In this document: positions 13,471-28,400 of the stretch, one piece after another | Numbering within the stretch: position 1 is the first letter of the stretch | How the letters are laid out: the number at the start of each line of letters is the position of its first letter | Assembly (NCBI GenBank): GCA_023846275.1 | Contig: CM043865.1 | Coordinates: forward strand, 5,320,068 to 5,384,067 | From: Vanilla planifolia | Taxonomy: Eukaryota; Streptophyta; Magnoliopsida; Asparagales; Orchidaceae | Length of the DNA stretch: 64,000 bases | Direction of reading: 5' to 3' | Program-made: the position numbers and the translations under genes | The notes under the pieces: generated by a model | Databases searched by the model: none | Seen by the model: the letters and a program-made list of their open reading frames with translations, nothing else | Told to the model about the DNA's origin: nothing

Positions 13471-16400
13471 TTAATCTTCATGCTCGTCCTCGGCTTCGGA
13501 GTCTGTAGATAAAATGTATATCGTGTTACAACATATCAAAGAGTACCATATTCATAAGCGTTTGCAGCTCGAAAAGCTGTCAACAGATGTAACTTACCAG
13601 ATCTTACGTCTTCGCCGACGTGGCCTTTCGAATGTATTTGTTCAACCATCATCCGAAAGATGAGAACCCACCAATATATATGGAGAACAAGTAAAGAGAT
13701 CAGGAGACTATTGAAAATATAGTAGTATATGGGTCCAACTACTTTGTGCTTTTCCTTATCTAGAGCTAATACCACTTCATAGCTGCAGAGAAAGGGATGT
13801 GTAAAGAAAAAGATGAAGATAAAAGCTTTTACTATATGATATGAAGTAAATAGAAGCTTATACTCAAATCAAATCAAATATAGATGAATTGTAATAATAA
13901 AAATCAAAGTGGTGTCTAAACCAAGGAAGAAATGCTATGACATCTGAGCCATGAGAGTAAACTATAATAGTAATACAGAAGGTGGTGCAAAATGTATATT
14001 GAACTTAATTATGGTATTTCAAAGGTTGGATGTAAATGCAACTAACCATGCTCAATATGTCCCACACTTTAAATCAAATGTTTGATAGAAGTCAAAATGG
14101 TTTTCATGGCATAAAGAAAAGATTAAAGACAACATACATCAAATGTTCATAGCTTCATGGAAGTCCTTTTTGGGTATGAAGGATCACGTGACTATTACAT
14201 ACACTCTGAATTCAAGGTTACCATACATGAAGTGAGTTCAGCACTAGATATATCCATGTAAAAGGAAAAGCCAAGGTTTATGTTTAAAAACCATCTATTA
14301 AGCTGCTAAAGCTTGCCCTCGCTTATGCTGTACAAGGTTTTGAGTCGTGCTTCTCACAAGCATGACAGGATTAAATCAACCGCCCTATATGCCAAAAGCA
14401 AGAAGAACAAGAAAGAACTTTTGAGTTGGTATGGCATTGATCCCATTGAGATTCCATGCATGTTAAAACAGAAAGGTGATGAAGGTATCAAACAAGTCAA
14501 TATGGCCAGAACACAACATCCATGGTAGTAGATAGAGAATTTGCTTTACAAGAACCTGATGAATTATGCATGGCATCTATCCTTTCACCCAAAACAGTAG
14601 AACTTCATAAATGCCTATTCAAACAAGAAACCCAAAAAACTTTAGAACATTTACAGATTGCCCCCAAACAGCTGTACCACCATGGCCTCATAATAGCTGT
14701 TTCCCATGCACCCGTCTGAGGATTTCCTGGACAAATAGATGGTTTCTAGTTTCTAAAGGTGGTCAAATACACTTTTAAGCGAATAGGTTATCTAAGTCAA
14801 TCAAATTTGTATTTTGATTTTCAGTTTTTAAACATTTTGATAAATAGGGATGAAAACAGCTCTCAAGTTAACAATCGTATTACATATGGATTATAGTTTA
14901 TTATTCACCCCAATTATTTTTTGTCTCTAGTCTATTTGTAAAAATTTTGGCCCACATTCCAAATTCATGAAAAAGATGTTTGAGCTGGGGGACACTTAAA
15001 GGAGTATCTCAATAAGTTTTGCCCAATCATATGAGGGCTTCATATATTGTGAAGCCTCATGTTTAACATGAGGAAAAAAAATTGAATGTAAGGTATAATA
15101 AATAACCTTTCCTTCATTGGCAGGGTCCTCTCCCTCATTTGGATTATAGTGGACTTTAATGACTATGGGGCTAACAGATTGTCTTGATGTAATATGGTTC
15201 TCCAGGATCTTGATGGCTAACTCCTGAGTGTTGTTGAATAATGCCTTCCCACTATTTTTGTTCTAGGGATCTCTATACAAGCTCAATTTGTCTCATATTT
15301 TACATCAAATGTTCTATAAGTGTCAAAGTATTTTTCATGGTATAAAGAGCAGATCAAAGACAATGTCAAGTAGTGTTCATAACTTCATAGAAGTCCTTTC
15401 TGAGACATGGAGGATCACATGATTATCATAAACAATTAAAAAGGAATCCAAGTGACCATACATGTAGTAAGTATATCACAAGATACATCCACGTGAAAGG
15501 AAAAGCCAAGATTTATTTGTACAAGGTTTTGTGCCCTACATGATACGAGCAAGAAGAAGAACAAAGAACTTTTAAGTTAGTAAGACATTCATCGCATAAA
15601 AATTACATGCATAATAAAATTGGGTGAGAAGAAAGGCATCAAACAAGTCTTTATGACAAGAAATAGATTCATTGCAATAGATGAGGAATTTGTTTGAAAT
15701 GCATTTAATGAATTTTTGTTCTATATCATCACCTAAAAAAGTAAAACTTCATGAATGCCTATCCAAAACAAGAAACCAAAAACTTGAAGCACAAACAAAT
15801 TCTCTCCAAACACCTATTCCACTATGTCCTCATAATAGTTGTTTCACCTAAAGAGCTCTTGGACAAATAGATGGGTTCTATTAGTGGTCAATAATACTTT
15901 TAAGTGAATAGGTCACTATAATGATTTATGTTTACATTTTGTTTTTCAACTTTATGTATTTTGATAAATAAGATTTTAATATTGTAAAAAGTTGTCACTT
16001 TACTATAAAGATGGAGACAACTCTCCAGTTAACAATCGTATTACATATGAACTATACCTTAATTTTTACTCAATTATTTTTTCCTTGAGTATATTTACAA
16101 AATTTTGTCATTTGCCTATTCTTTATTGGAGATGCATGGTATGGTTGATCAAATGCATCCCACATTCAACATATATGAAAATATTGGAGTTAGGGATACC
16201 TAAGAGATGTATATTAGTAGGTTTTGCATAATCATGTAAAAGCTTCATTATATTATGAAACATAATCATATTTGACAACTCATTAAGTATAAAGTGTAAT
16301 TAATAAATTAAACACTAAATGAAAACTTTTGCATGATATTACGCACACAGCTTACAAGTCCATGTGCCACAATTAGTATGTATCTTATCTAGGTCCAAAC

Positions 16401-19400
16401 AGTAATGGCAGAGTTGAGTGTTATTGGACTTGGATGTTTCAAAATTCCTCCAAACCAAACAATCTCCAACACCTCGTAGTGCCCAACAAATGTGCACAAT
16501 GCATGGGACCAAGTCAATCCCAAATGGGCCATGAGGGCACCTTGCACCCACATCCCAATCCCTCGAACCATCTAGAAAGGCCGAAGGGGTTAGATGCAAT
16601 TCCAAATCGATGTCTACATAGGTAGGCCAACAAACCATCACTTTAGGACCTCGTTTAATAGCAATTCACTCACTCATCAAGGAGCCACACAGTATTCCAA
16701 CAGATCACACGCATCCCCAATAAAATAAGGAAGCTTAAAAAATGATGAATCTCCTCTTATTCTAAAAGATGGAGAAACCAATGCCATATCTAGCCTGCAT
16801 AAACTAAACTCACAATGTGTCATCTTACATTAAATATTTCACCATGTGACAAGAAATAAGAGCTAAGTGTCACTCCCACAATCTGTGAATACCCAATCCC
16901 CAAGGTCCTTCAACTGAATGGATTCCCAACAACATAATGCAATGAACGGTGGGAGTAAGGACCACTCCAAAGAAAGGATTTGATCAAGCATTCAATCTTC
17001 GAGAGCAACCCAACCGATAATATCTTATCAGTCATATAAGAAATAGACATGGCTGAGACCAATGCATTTAAAAGAGCCGCTCTACCCACCAATGATAAGG
17101 ATCGAATACCCCAACTAGTAATTCTATCAAACACTGCCTAAATGAGATGAGAAAGATCTACAACAATAGGCATTTTCCCTATGATAAGTCCAAATATGTA
17201 CCTGAGGTAGATCATTTTATTTTCAACTTATTGGCAATCATCTTCTTGTAATGAGGGTGACATGGTTGGGGCCCAATGAAAAGATAGCATTGTGGATCTT
17301 AGAAGTGATAGTGAGATTAGCCAATATAACACCCTAATCAGGATTAAGAACACCTAAAAGGCAGGGAGAATAGTAACATCAAAAGAACATAAAGTCAGGC
17401 ACAACTTGCAAGAAAAAAAATCAAGTAGAATTAAAGATATCTCCTTCTAGGAGGTCACAACAACACTAATCAGATCAATCATCATGTGAATAAATTTGTC
17501 CCGCCTTCTCTTAGAAACAACATAATGGAAGAAAGCAGCATTACGATCACCAAGCTATATACACCTAGCCTTTGATCATTGCCATCACCAAATCATGGCT
17601 CTAGGAAACGTGTTCTAACAGCCAGTCGCAAGGTTCAGTAATTACTGATGTTCGCTCCAAATAACTTGCTTACATTTTTTTCTTCTGAGTTCCAAGATAG
17701 AAACCTCTCTGCTGGGTGGAAGAAATGACATTGCCAAACTTCTAATTACTCCACATCCCTAAAGCATGAAGGACTCCAGCAAATTTAGTGCATATGATAT
17801 TCATGAGAACATTCCCAACACAACGCCTCCAAATAGACCACCAAATCTCTACATTAAGGCAAGCAAGTCACACATCCTCAAACTTCATAAGTCCACTGGA
17901 ATGGCAGAAATCCAAATGTTAGAACTGAATAAAAAAAGAACAGTGATCTAAACTTAGTCTGGGAAGGTGAAGAACAATAGTCCCTAGAAAGAATTGAAGG
18001 CCAAGCAAGTTAACGAATACTCGATCCAACCTCTCAAAGATGTGAACACTTACAGTTCAATTGTTACACCATGGGTACAAGTTTTCATTGAAACTAAGAT
18101 CACTTAAGTCCTTGACAGAGGTGAACTATAAAAAATTTTCCTATGCCAAGGAGAAATGGAATGCCATGCCGCCCTTTTTATCAAGTTTCGATAAGGTAAC
18201 ATTAAAGTTAAGAGCAACAACCATGGGAAGAGATCGAGACACTACATGGTGAATCAGATCCCAAACATCACGATGAACTGCATAATCTTTGGAGGTATAG
18301 ATTGTGCAAAAAGTCAATGGAGACATACCACCTACCATAATCTCCAAGATAACCACCTGTCAAATTGGAGATAGCACTAACCTGGATAAGATTTTACCAA
18401 AGAACAACGATGTCACCTAGTTTTCTCATAAAAGGTTCCACAAAATAGTCCCAATTCATTCATAACAAGTGATTAGTATCACAACAAAAAAAAGAGGTTA
18501 CTCTAGTCTCCAATAAGCCCAAGAAAATCTTATTACCACTATTTCTTGAAAATAGTTCTATGACAGAACAGACTTAACCTCTTGAATATCCACAAAAGCA
18601 CTCCGATCATTGGGTGTGGAGGATGAAAAGGGGGCACCACCTCCCTGCCGATTTGGTAACCTATATGACTCGATTCCCAAGGTCTCTTCAATATTTGGCT
18701 GCAATTCCTTAAGTTTGTGACTCCAACGCTTGGTTGAGACATCACCCCAACAAGTCTGAAGCTTGTTCCTTGCCCGAGGGTGACAATGGATCCATAACCA
18801 TGGTAGAAGACTGATGAGGTAGCTCTAGATCAACATGCAAAATCACTATATTAGTCACACCGACATGCTGCGCATGGGCTGCTCCTAATCGTTCTTTCGA
18901 GATTGACATATTTATCTAGAAAACCATTAAATATTTCTGCTGCAAAGGGCTGTGATAAGAAATGCCCAATCTTCCGCGCTCGTGGTACGGTTAAACAATA
19001 TTCTTCGGATAATTCATCCAATCCAAGGATAACTATATGTCCTTAAGTTCTTTATAACATTGTGCGGTTTGCCTAACTCATTTTGCAGTTTCATATTGTT
19101 TCTTGCCAACAATCCAAGGCTGTAAAATAGTTGACGTTGAATCTAAGGGATCTACTATTGGCCAAATACCTTTGGCAGTTAGCCCTCTTGATAATACGGT
19201 AGTAGCATCTAAATGAGAAAATGTCATGGCAGGAGTGGGATTGATCAAATCATTTGTAGGTACATAAATTGAGAAATAGCGCTGGGGTTGGACGAGGAAG
19301 TAACACAGCACCCCTGCACAGGTTACTTACCCTACCAGTAACGACCACAAGAAAAATAGCCAAGGATGCCACTGCATGCCTAGATGAAGCAGCACGCTGT

Positions 19401-22400
19401 AGGAAATCCCTGAGCCTTGATAGGTGGCAATAAAGGCTGTAGCATCATGCACTGTTTGCTAGAATGATTTTCCAATTACCCCTACCTCGGAACCCTCTCT
19501 TCTGTAATCAACATCTCCTATGGTTTGTCCCTTACCCCACCATGGATGAACTCTAGCACAACCCTAGCTTGGGTTATGCAGCAACTGCAGCAAGCAAACT
19601 TGTGCACCTTCACCTTGGAGTTACCACCATTCAGGGCCCTAGCCCTTTTTCACTTTGCTCCTATTCAGCCCCTACAAAAATAAGTAGATCAAAATGCATA
19701 GTTTGACACAAGTTCTTCAAGAAACTCCCCCGTAGGCTCTGATTGTGCACCAGCCATAGTTGTAGTGGACGGAATTAGCAAGTTTCATGCTGCAGTGTTA
19801 TGCCCAACTCCCCATTATTGAAAACAAGTAAGCAGACCCCCTTTTGTATCTGAATTGGTACGTGAGCCCCAGAGGGCCATTCAACCACATTCCAGATCGT
19901 AGCGGCAATGACAGGTCCATCGGGATACAAACCCGAGCGAAAGCCAAACAATCTTTGTGTGCAATCCACCCATCGATCTGCAAAGGATCGCCAATAGCAG
20001 ATGCACTGCAAAGGAGGTTTTCTTTGTCCCTATATACATGGTAGTTCAGGAAGACAAACCCAAATGAGTACATTATAGCTGAAAGATTTGGCCGGAAGAG
20101 AGGCAATCAGACGTTCAAGCCCAAGGCTTGTTCTCCCAATGTAAAGTCACAATTAGCCAGATTATCAAAATGAAGTAAAATACAATTATACCCAATGTCC
20201 ATTACCCAAAAACAGAGAAAATGCCCCCATCTCTATCTGAGCTCCCATGCAAGCCAAATGAAGAAGAATTGTCCACCATAAAGCTTACCAACGAGGTCAT
20301 TAGCATGGGTTGCCACCTCACAGTCATATGCCGCAGACGACATAGTTATAACACCATTCTGTAAGATTTGTCCACTAATAACAATTTGGAAACATAAACA
20401 TTGCATGGACAGAACCACATAATCTTGGCACCATCAATCAATGCCACTCCTGCATTGCATTCCCCATTACCACTCTATTGTATGGTAATTCCCCAGTGAA
20501 GAGCCTCAAAGAAAGTCTTCAAGACATTCCACAAACACCTTGCATGCACTACCCAGGCAAAGTAGACTCGGTGGCTGGGGCATTTCTCCAAACACCTTGC
20601 AAGCGCAAATCTGCATTGATGGAACTATACATGCTTGTAATGGGTGGCGAGCGAGAATTCCCCATCACAATATTCACAACCTTCATCACAACAGCCTTTG
20701 GTAAAGCTTGGCTCTTGGCTACATTGTCCATCACATTATTGCCTTCAGAATAGTATCTAGGAAAATACAGGCACCACTCTGGTTCCACATCTTCATCTAC
20801 CTCACCATCTTCATATATTACCGCATCAGCTCCTTCCACCCGCATGCTAAATCCTTGTTGTCCAGCCTCAATATTAGAGATGACTTGTCCCTCGCTTTCA
20901 GCACAATCCCCATCTCCTCTCTTATTTACATACAAGCTCAGTTTGTCATCCACATCCATGACAATGTTTATAATACCATGTCCCACAATAAGTGCCACCT
21001 GTTTTGCAACCACCACCTTGCCAATACAAACATGCTTTACTTTTGCCCCTACCATACCACCACTTAATCCCACAGTAACAGAGTTCGTTAGGTCACACTT
21101 GAGCCGTAGCCCACCTTCCAGAATAGTAGAAATCCTTCAACATGGTCTTCTCACCTGACCGCACCAACAATCTCCACTTGTTGCTGAGCAATAGCGCCGC
21201 CACACACCACCCCTTGAATTTTCCTATGTCACTCCCCAAATAGCCCAAGTTCTCCTAATTGCCAATATTCTCGACTCTAAGATCCCATGATTTTGAAGAC
21301 TCGATGAAGTCTTTTCTAGACAACTCCTTGCTAATTTAACCCTTATACATACATACATATATATATATATATGGTAAAATTAGTCTTAATAACCATATTC
21401 AAAAACAAAGTTTGCAAATCATTCCATTGCGAATTCCACAGCTTCAACATTAGAATGGACAAGGCATGAAAGTTAGTTTTAAATAACAAGAAGTATGAAT
21501 GCAACAATATAAATGTACTGTGTTTATCAATCAAAAGATAAATGAATGCATAAACATCATAAATAAACATCACTGTTCTAATAAATGTAAGAGATTCAAT
21601 GAAAATAAATCTTGCCAATAGTATCAAAACTTGAACATTATATTACCTTGTACTCCAAATGATCCAAAAAGGGAAGTATATAAGCCGAAGAATGGCCCAT
21701 GAAGCGGCAAAAAGAATAAATGAGATGGCTGCAAGCCACTCACACCCACCATATTTAGACATCTTTCCTATTTCTAGAAAGACATCGCTAGCATCATGAA
21801 TGGCTAAAACTACTGAACCAACTCGAGAAAACCTGTTTGCAGCATATAATGAAAAAAATATCATGTGCAAGCAAAGAGAAAATGTGAAATTTAGATTGAT
21901 AAGATTTTTATGGCATCAATGTTTGTTAAAGTTTCATGTGCAAGTAAAGAGAAAATAAGAAGTTTAGATTGATAAGATTCTTATGGCCTCAATGTTTGCT
22001 AAAGTTTCAAGCATTCTTCCACATTAATTAATTCATTTATGCCATTAATAAACAATATATTTATTTAACCATAAGGACCAAAAGTTGGCCTCACTTTAAC
22101 ATATAGATAGATAACATAGTCTATCCATGATAACAAGTATGATAAAACAATACCACCTGAAATTCAAATGTTAAATTTGATTGTTCAAAATTTGTATGGT
22201 TTTAACACTCTACTTTAATCAAGCATACAATATCAAGGACTACATGGAATTACTTATGATATAATGAGCTCATATCATCAAACTATAAACACTCAAGTTT
22301 TGCTTCATGAAAAGACTAATTATAGGATTATTGTGCAAAGTTACTTTATTCTAATCAAGTAGACTAATTATACAAGTCACACTAATGTAACAAGACCGAC

Positions 22401-25400
22401 AACAACTCTTTCATGGTCAAAACAAAGCTTGCTTGCCTAAGAACTAATTAATAGTACAACCACTTTGTCAGATTATTATAATCACACAAATAATAAAAAA
22501 TATATATAAAAAAAACGAACCTAATAATTTGACCACATAATGAAGAAACTATGCTAGCAAGGTCAAACCAAGTGGTTTTGACAACTATAAATTATTGCAA
22601 AATCTTTAGTGGAATAAAAGTTGGCAATGTGACATAGAAAATAGAAATGATAGCTAAAAACTAAGAAAAACATACATGTTTGATAGCGAGAACAATGGTT
22701 GGGTAACACAACTTATAGGTCAAGGGATATTTACTATTTATTCATCAAATGAATCCCTACAACAAAACATTCCTTTACCAACGTTTGCTTTGACAGGAGC
22801 CTTATACACTAGATACACTCTATATAAGACAATTCCAGATTTTTTTTTGTATAAATAATGGCTTGGTTATGTTCAAACATATTATACTACTGAACAAAGT
22901 CAAGTCATTAATCCAAGCTTAATGCCATATATTTCTATCTTTTAAGATGACAAAGAATAAGTTTTGGCTCTGGGGAAAACAAAAAATATATAAGAAAGTA
23001 ATTATTCAAATTCTCCTAATGCCAAAAGTTTCATAACAAGCCACCAATATGAGCTTAATGCCACATATGCCTGTCTTCTATCATAATGATGACTAAGTAT
23101 GAATTTTAAGGATATGGGAAAAAATGCAAAGGTAATTTTTCGCGTTTATTTCATTGGTTAGGAGCATTGTGCACATCAACAACTACAACTAGATAAAGGC
23201 TAGAACTACAAAATTTAACAGCAAAATGTCAAATAACTTGTGACAATGCCTTGCAATAGTTCCATTGATTTCCATAAAACTAACCTATGGTATAATTGAA
23301 ATGAAAATTGGATTGAAAGCAAAGCAATTACGATAAACAAGAAATATAAAATGCATACTTTTAGATGCATTGGCATTGTTTGATATAGGAAAATTTATCA
23401 TAATGAGAAATTTGTGAAATGCAATTTTGTTTTGTACAACAAACTATATTTTATTTTATTTAATATATGGATGCTCATTGTATATTTAATTTTCAAAAAT
23501 ACAATTCCTAATTCATTAATATTGAAGTTTTAAATATACTAGTTCCTTTTATAAAACAATAGTTTGATCTAGAAGGCTTGATGTCATTTTTATTTTTGGT
23601 CTCGTTTACATAGGATAAATTGTTTTTTGTTTCAATTTAGTACCTTGATAAAACCATTTTTTATGAAACCTTATGTGTTATGTATATTAAATAATTTTAA
23701 CATCCATTTACCACCATGGTGCTTGTACACTTGTAGGTGCAAAACTTAAAAAAGTGAAATTATGAATATAATCAATGAGAGAGTAACTTTTAATCAATAT
23801 TGTGATTTTTAAAAATGAGTATCAATCATAAAAAATTAGGTACATAAAATAACTCAACATGGTAATGTGAAAATAGCACCAAAACATTTGCCTTCCTTCA
23901 AATATCTTCCAACATAGAATTTGTTGGATAGATGATATAAAAGCTAAATAATTAGGATTAAGAAAGTGAACTTGATATGGTTTAATATTTATATTAACAT
24001 TACAACCAAGGTTAATATGCACTTCAAACAACAATAAGAAAAATAAAAAACCTTTCACTATAAGGCAAGAGATCACAATCATGTCAAATGGCTTTAAAGG
24101 GCAATCTAATGCACAAAGCTCCTACATGCATGCATCCGTAAAAACATCAAACTTGGTTTAATCAATGCAAACTTACCATAGATTAAAACCACCATTCAAA
24201 CATGTAGATCAAGTTCAACGATGTCACTTCAACCAATAAACACAAGATAAAAACCCTCTTATAGCCTATGACACAATCTGCTTAATTTATACATGTCTTA
24301 TGATCAAGGTCACACCTAAAAATCTTAAATTCCTTCCAAAAAGCAATTTGAACTTTGTTTGATAAAAACAATTCTCTTTGATTACACATAAGACCCAATA
24401 GTTATGAAATATTAACCAATGAGCTTATTAAATTTAAAACCTCAAATTCAAAGCAAACAATACCATACTTTCAAACCAACCATTGGTAAAACAAAAAACT
24501 CAATTACATACTAATGTTTACTCAAACATGCCTCCATTTAAAATTCTTGGTAACACTTTGACCATAACGTGGCACTTTATATGGCTTGTGCAAAATGTCT
24601 TAAAACAATTGCAGGCATAAGAGGCAGCTAGACTTTCGTTGCTGCATATTTTTGGCTAAATCAGTACAACGATTAGTGACTATAAAAGTTAAATTTGTAT
24701 TAAGAATAGTGACTTTGTACAGGAAGTGTTATTAAGTTCAAACTTGGACTTAGATTTTATAGCCTTAACATTCAATAGAATGTATAATATAGCATGTATG
24801 ACAACAAAGCTAATGCAATTATTAATGCTGCTTACCTTGTTGAAAAAGTAAAAATTTATGTTTTCCACATCACTATCGAAACAATAAAAAAGGACAAGGC
24901 ACCAACTGCTTCACATAATGGAAGGAAAAAATGCAGCTTTCTCCACATCAGAAATAATTTCAATTAATTAAAGCAAGGCCCACAGGTACTTCATAGTGTA
25001 GCTAGAAGGCTATTAGATAGTGCAAATCACGTATTGGTTAGAATAAAGTGACTTTTAGCTGCTATTTGAATAACTTTCACTTATGAGTACTAATATTTCT
25101 TTAAAAATCAACATCTAGCAACTTGGGTGTTGTAAGAACAGACCAAAGCCTATAGCTGACAATAAAGGTTTAAAAAGATGAAAAAAAAAAATGCATTAGC
25201 TGGCTTAATTTATGGGAAAGAAATGATGCTTAAATTATTTGCCAAAGAATGGAACGTTAACTCAATTCATCAACCTATTTCTAGCATACTATACCACAGG
25301 TTAAAACTACTCTATTTCAGTATAACAACTTCATTCCACGTTTTACTCAACAGAAAATTATATCAATTTCTCATGATAGTTTTGTTGCATAACATTTTTT

Positions 25401-28400
25401 CTTTCAGGCAGCAGGTTCTATAATCCAAATTTGTTATTACATATTACTGCAGGCAGCAGTAGAGCTTGTGCATGCAGACATGCTCATCTGTACCAATGCA
25501 TCTGTGTGCATGTCGCACAGAAATGAAAGAAGTGTTAAAATAAAAATACATTTCAACTGTACAAGAGATTTATACAAAATCTGAAGTTGCTAAAATATTT
25601 GAGTGCACCAATAAGATGAAAAACACATTGGTTGTTGCATATTAGCGTACAAGAAAATAACAATTCATGTTTAGTTATTAACAACTTATAAGTATTCAGT
25701 ACAGTAGTATCTTTTTTGAACTCCAAGTACTATTAGATTGGCTTACAGGAAACAATCATTTGGGAAGTGCATATATGAACTATAGAATAAAACAGAGAAG
25801 TGGTAAACGACAAATAAGAGATGAGTGATTAAGGGTTATTGCACATCTAAAGCTAGAGTGAAAAAGAGTAGAATGAGATAAATCATTACAGAGGAATATG
25901 AAAGTAATAGAAGAAACTTAATGACTGAAAAAGAAAGTTCTTGAGAGGTATAATCTTTCAGAAAGGCACAAGAGGGGAATCTGAAAGATATGAAGCAATA
26001 AAGTTGATAACAACTGCTAACAAAATAAATATCATGCAATGATAATAAACAAAGCAGTGGGTAACTAGTGCAAATTTAAGTTGCTTGTAAACCTGAATAT
26101 ATATGAAAGCATTATGAGAAAGGCTGTTGCTATATGGTGGGACATAGATACACCGAAGTCTCTCCGCCTTGTTTCCCAAAAGAGCAATGCAAATATTGAG
26201 TAAGTATAAAATCCAGCAGCATACATGTACACTGCCTTAAGTTTCAATCTGCATGTGAAGGGAAAACTAGAATTCATTTACATGCATTTAAACTTAATTT
26301 TTGCAAAATAAAAAGAGGCTTATGATTATGCATACTTTATCTTTTGGTCAGGCCAGACCTGCTCCCCAGGTCCAACCCAGAAGAACCTGGTATTCGTGAA
26401 CCATGGTTCATCATATGTAACATAAAGTGCCAAAAGCTCTCCTGAAAGAAAATAGATACATTTCCAAGCAGATTCCTTGAATTTTCTGATCCTTTTCCTT
26501 TTATCAGGTAATCCAGTATCAATATTTCTAGGGTCTCTACCAAAAATTAATCGCCTCCCCAACCTCTACAGCAGAAAGCACAGCAATTTAAAAATAATTC
26601 ATTAAATTGACTACCTATAGGATCAACATAAGGAACCTTGTTAATCACTTATAAATAATACTAAATTCATTGCTGAGAAAAACACACATTCTCAAATGAA
26701 TTCAATAAAAAGTCTGAAATTATAAAAAGTAGATGTTTTCAAAGCTGAATTTCCCTTTTCTTTCTTTTACAAGTTACAAAAGTAAGCATAATAAAAAACT
26801 ATTATTAAATATTACTTTGTCTTGGCAACTTAATTATTGCATGTCATGGGAAATCACAAAATGATGCTAGAAGACATGAATAACTTAGTAATGATATTAC
26901 AAAAATAACATCCCCTAACATAACATTTATGAGACCAAATCCAATGAATTGTTACCTCCACCCTCGTACAACCAAGAAAAAGGATGAATTCTAAGTGAAC
27001 ATTCACTACAAAGATCTGGAAACAAAAATCAACATTCAAATTTCCTATTTTACATTGAATTACCAAGAAAACTTTCAATGGACAACACATTCTTATTATA
27101 AAAAACTGGTGCATTTTGGTGCAAGATGCCTGATCCAATTAAAATATGATCATGTCTCAACCTACCAACTAAAAAAGGTTGCACAAGAAAAATCTTCCTC
27201 AATAATTACCAAAGCCTCATGTGAAAGCAGCAATAATCAGTTTGCACACACATCAAGCTTTAAGTTGACCAAAACACATCATGTGCAGCATCAGATGATA
27301 AACATGATGAGGTGCAAGTTTGACATACCTCCACACAAACCATGGAAACAGATACAGAATCATCATTTGGCATGCAAGGTGCAATTTCAACACATTATTA
27401 ACATATGCATGGAAAAAAACAAGGAATCAAAAGATGAACACGTTTAGTTCAGCATACACTACTAATGGCATAAAAAAAGGTATTGAAGTTTGCATCATAT
27501 CAGGATTCTAAAAGACCAAAACAAGTTTATTTCCTAGTTGGACAAAATACAAATATTAGAAACTGCACCAAAGCACTCGATCAACACTACACCTAGAATA
27601 AAAGGAAAATAGAAACAACTGATTATGGGGCAGCAATTAGGTTTTACTTGATAGCAGTGGTTCCAATTGAAAAGAAACCATTAAACAAAGGTATTTTATG
27701 TTATTGGAAAAGCAAAATAAAAAAAGTTGTTCAATAAAGTTTCGATATTTTTGAAATTGAAAAGAAAAAAGTGATTTTCGTAAACTTTAAATGAATAAAA
27801 CCTTCGTAAATGAATAGAGCCTTTTATGAAAAGAGATTTTTGTAATTGCTAAAGTTGAGCACTCGTGTGATATAACTTCATCAGAATCCACATAATTCTA
27901 AAGAGAAAATAAGGAACAAATATTTACTTAGGATAACTTCTGAGTAGAGGAAAAGACAAAGTTCTTAGTCTGTAAAACTAGTTCAATGATGGTAAGTTCC
28001 ATTAAAAGGATACCTACATAGTGGACCACATCAAAAATAATAATTCAACCAAAAATATAACAAGAACCATGAAAATGTCAAGTACAGTTAAACAAGAGCG
28101 CAGTAGAGCCATCACTACTACTGTACCTTTGACGGACAACAACGAATATATTAGAAAATGGCAGAGTAAAATTAAACGAGAGCATAGAATCAGCCATCAC
28201 TAAATAGTTGTCCTGATCTGTGTCAAAACAAAATTCAAAACCCAAACAGAAATATAACTTTATCTGCCAACTATGATCCTAAAAAGTTGGGTTCTGTTCC
28301 TTTCTACAAGATGTTACTCCATTACATGGTTGCATCAAAATAAGAAGCATTGATCCAAGCCAATGGAAACAAACAGAAATACCCTCCAGAATCTCCATCC

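Noticed and set aside
26995-27447. 150-codon open frame on the plus strand
   Set aside because: Lies in intron 1 of the ceramide synthase on the other strand, with Lys/His/Asn-rich composition of translated AT-rich DNA and no motif.
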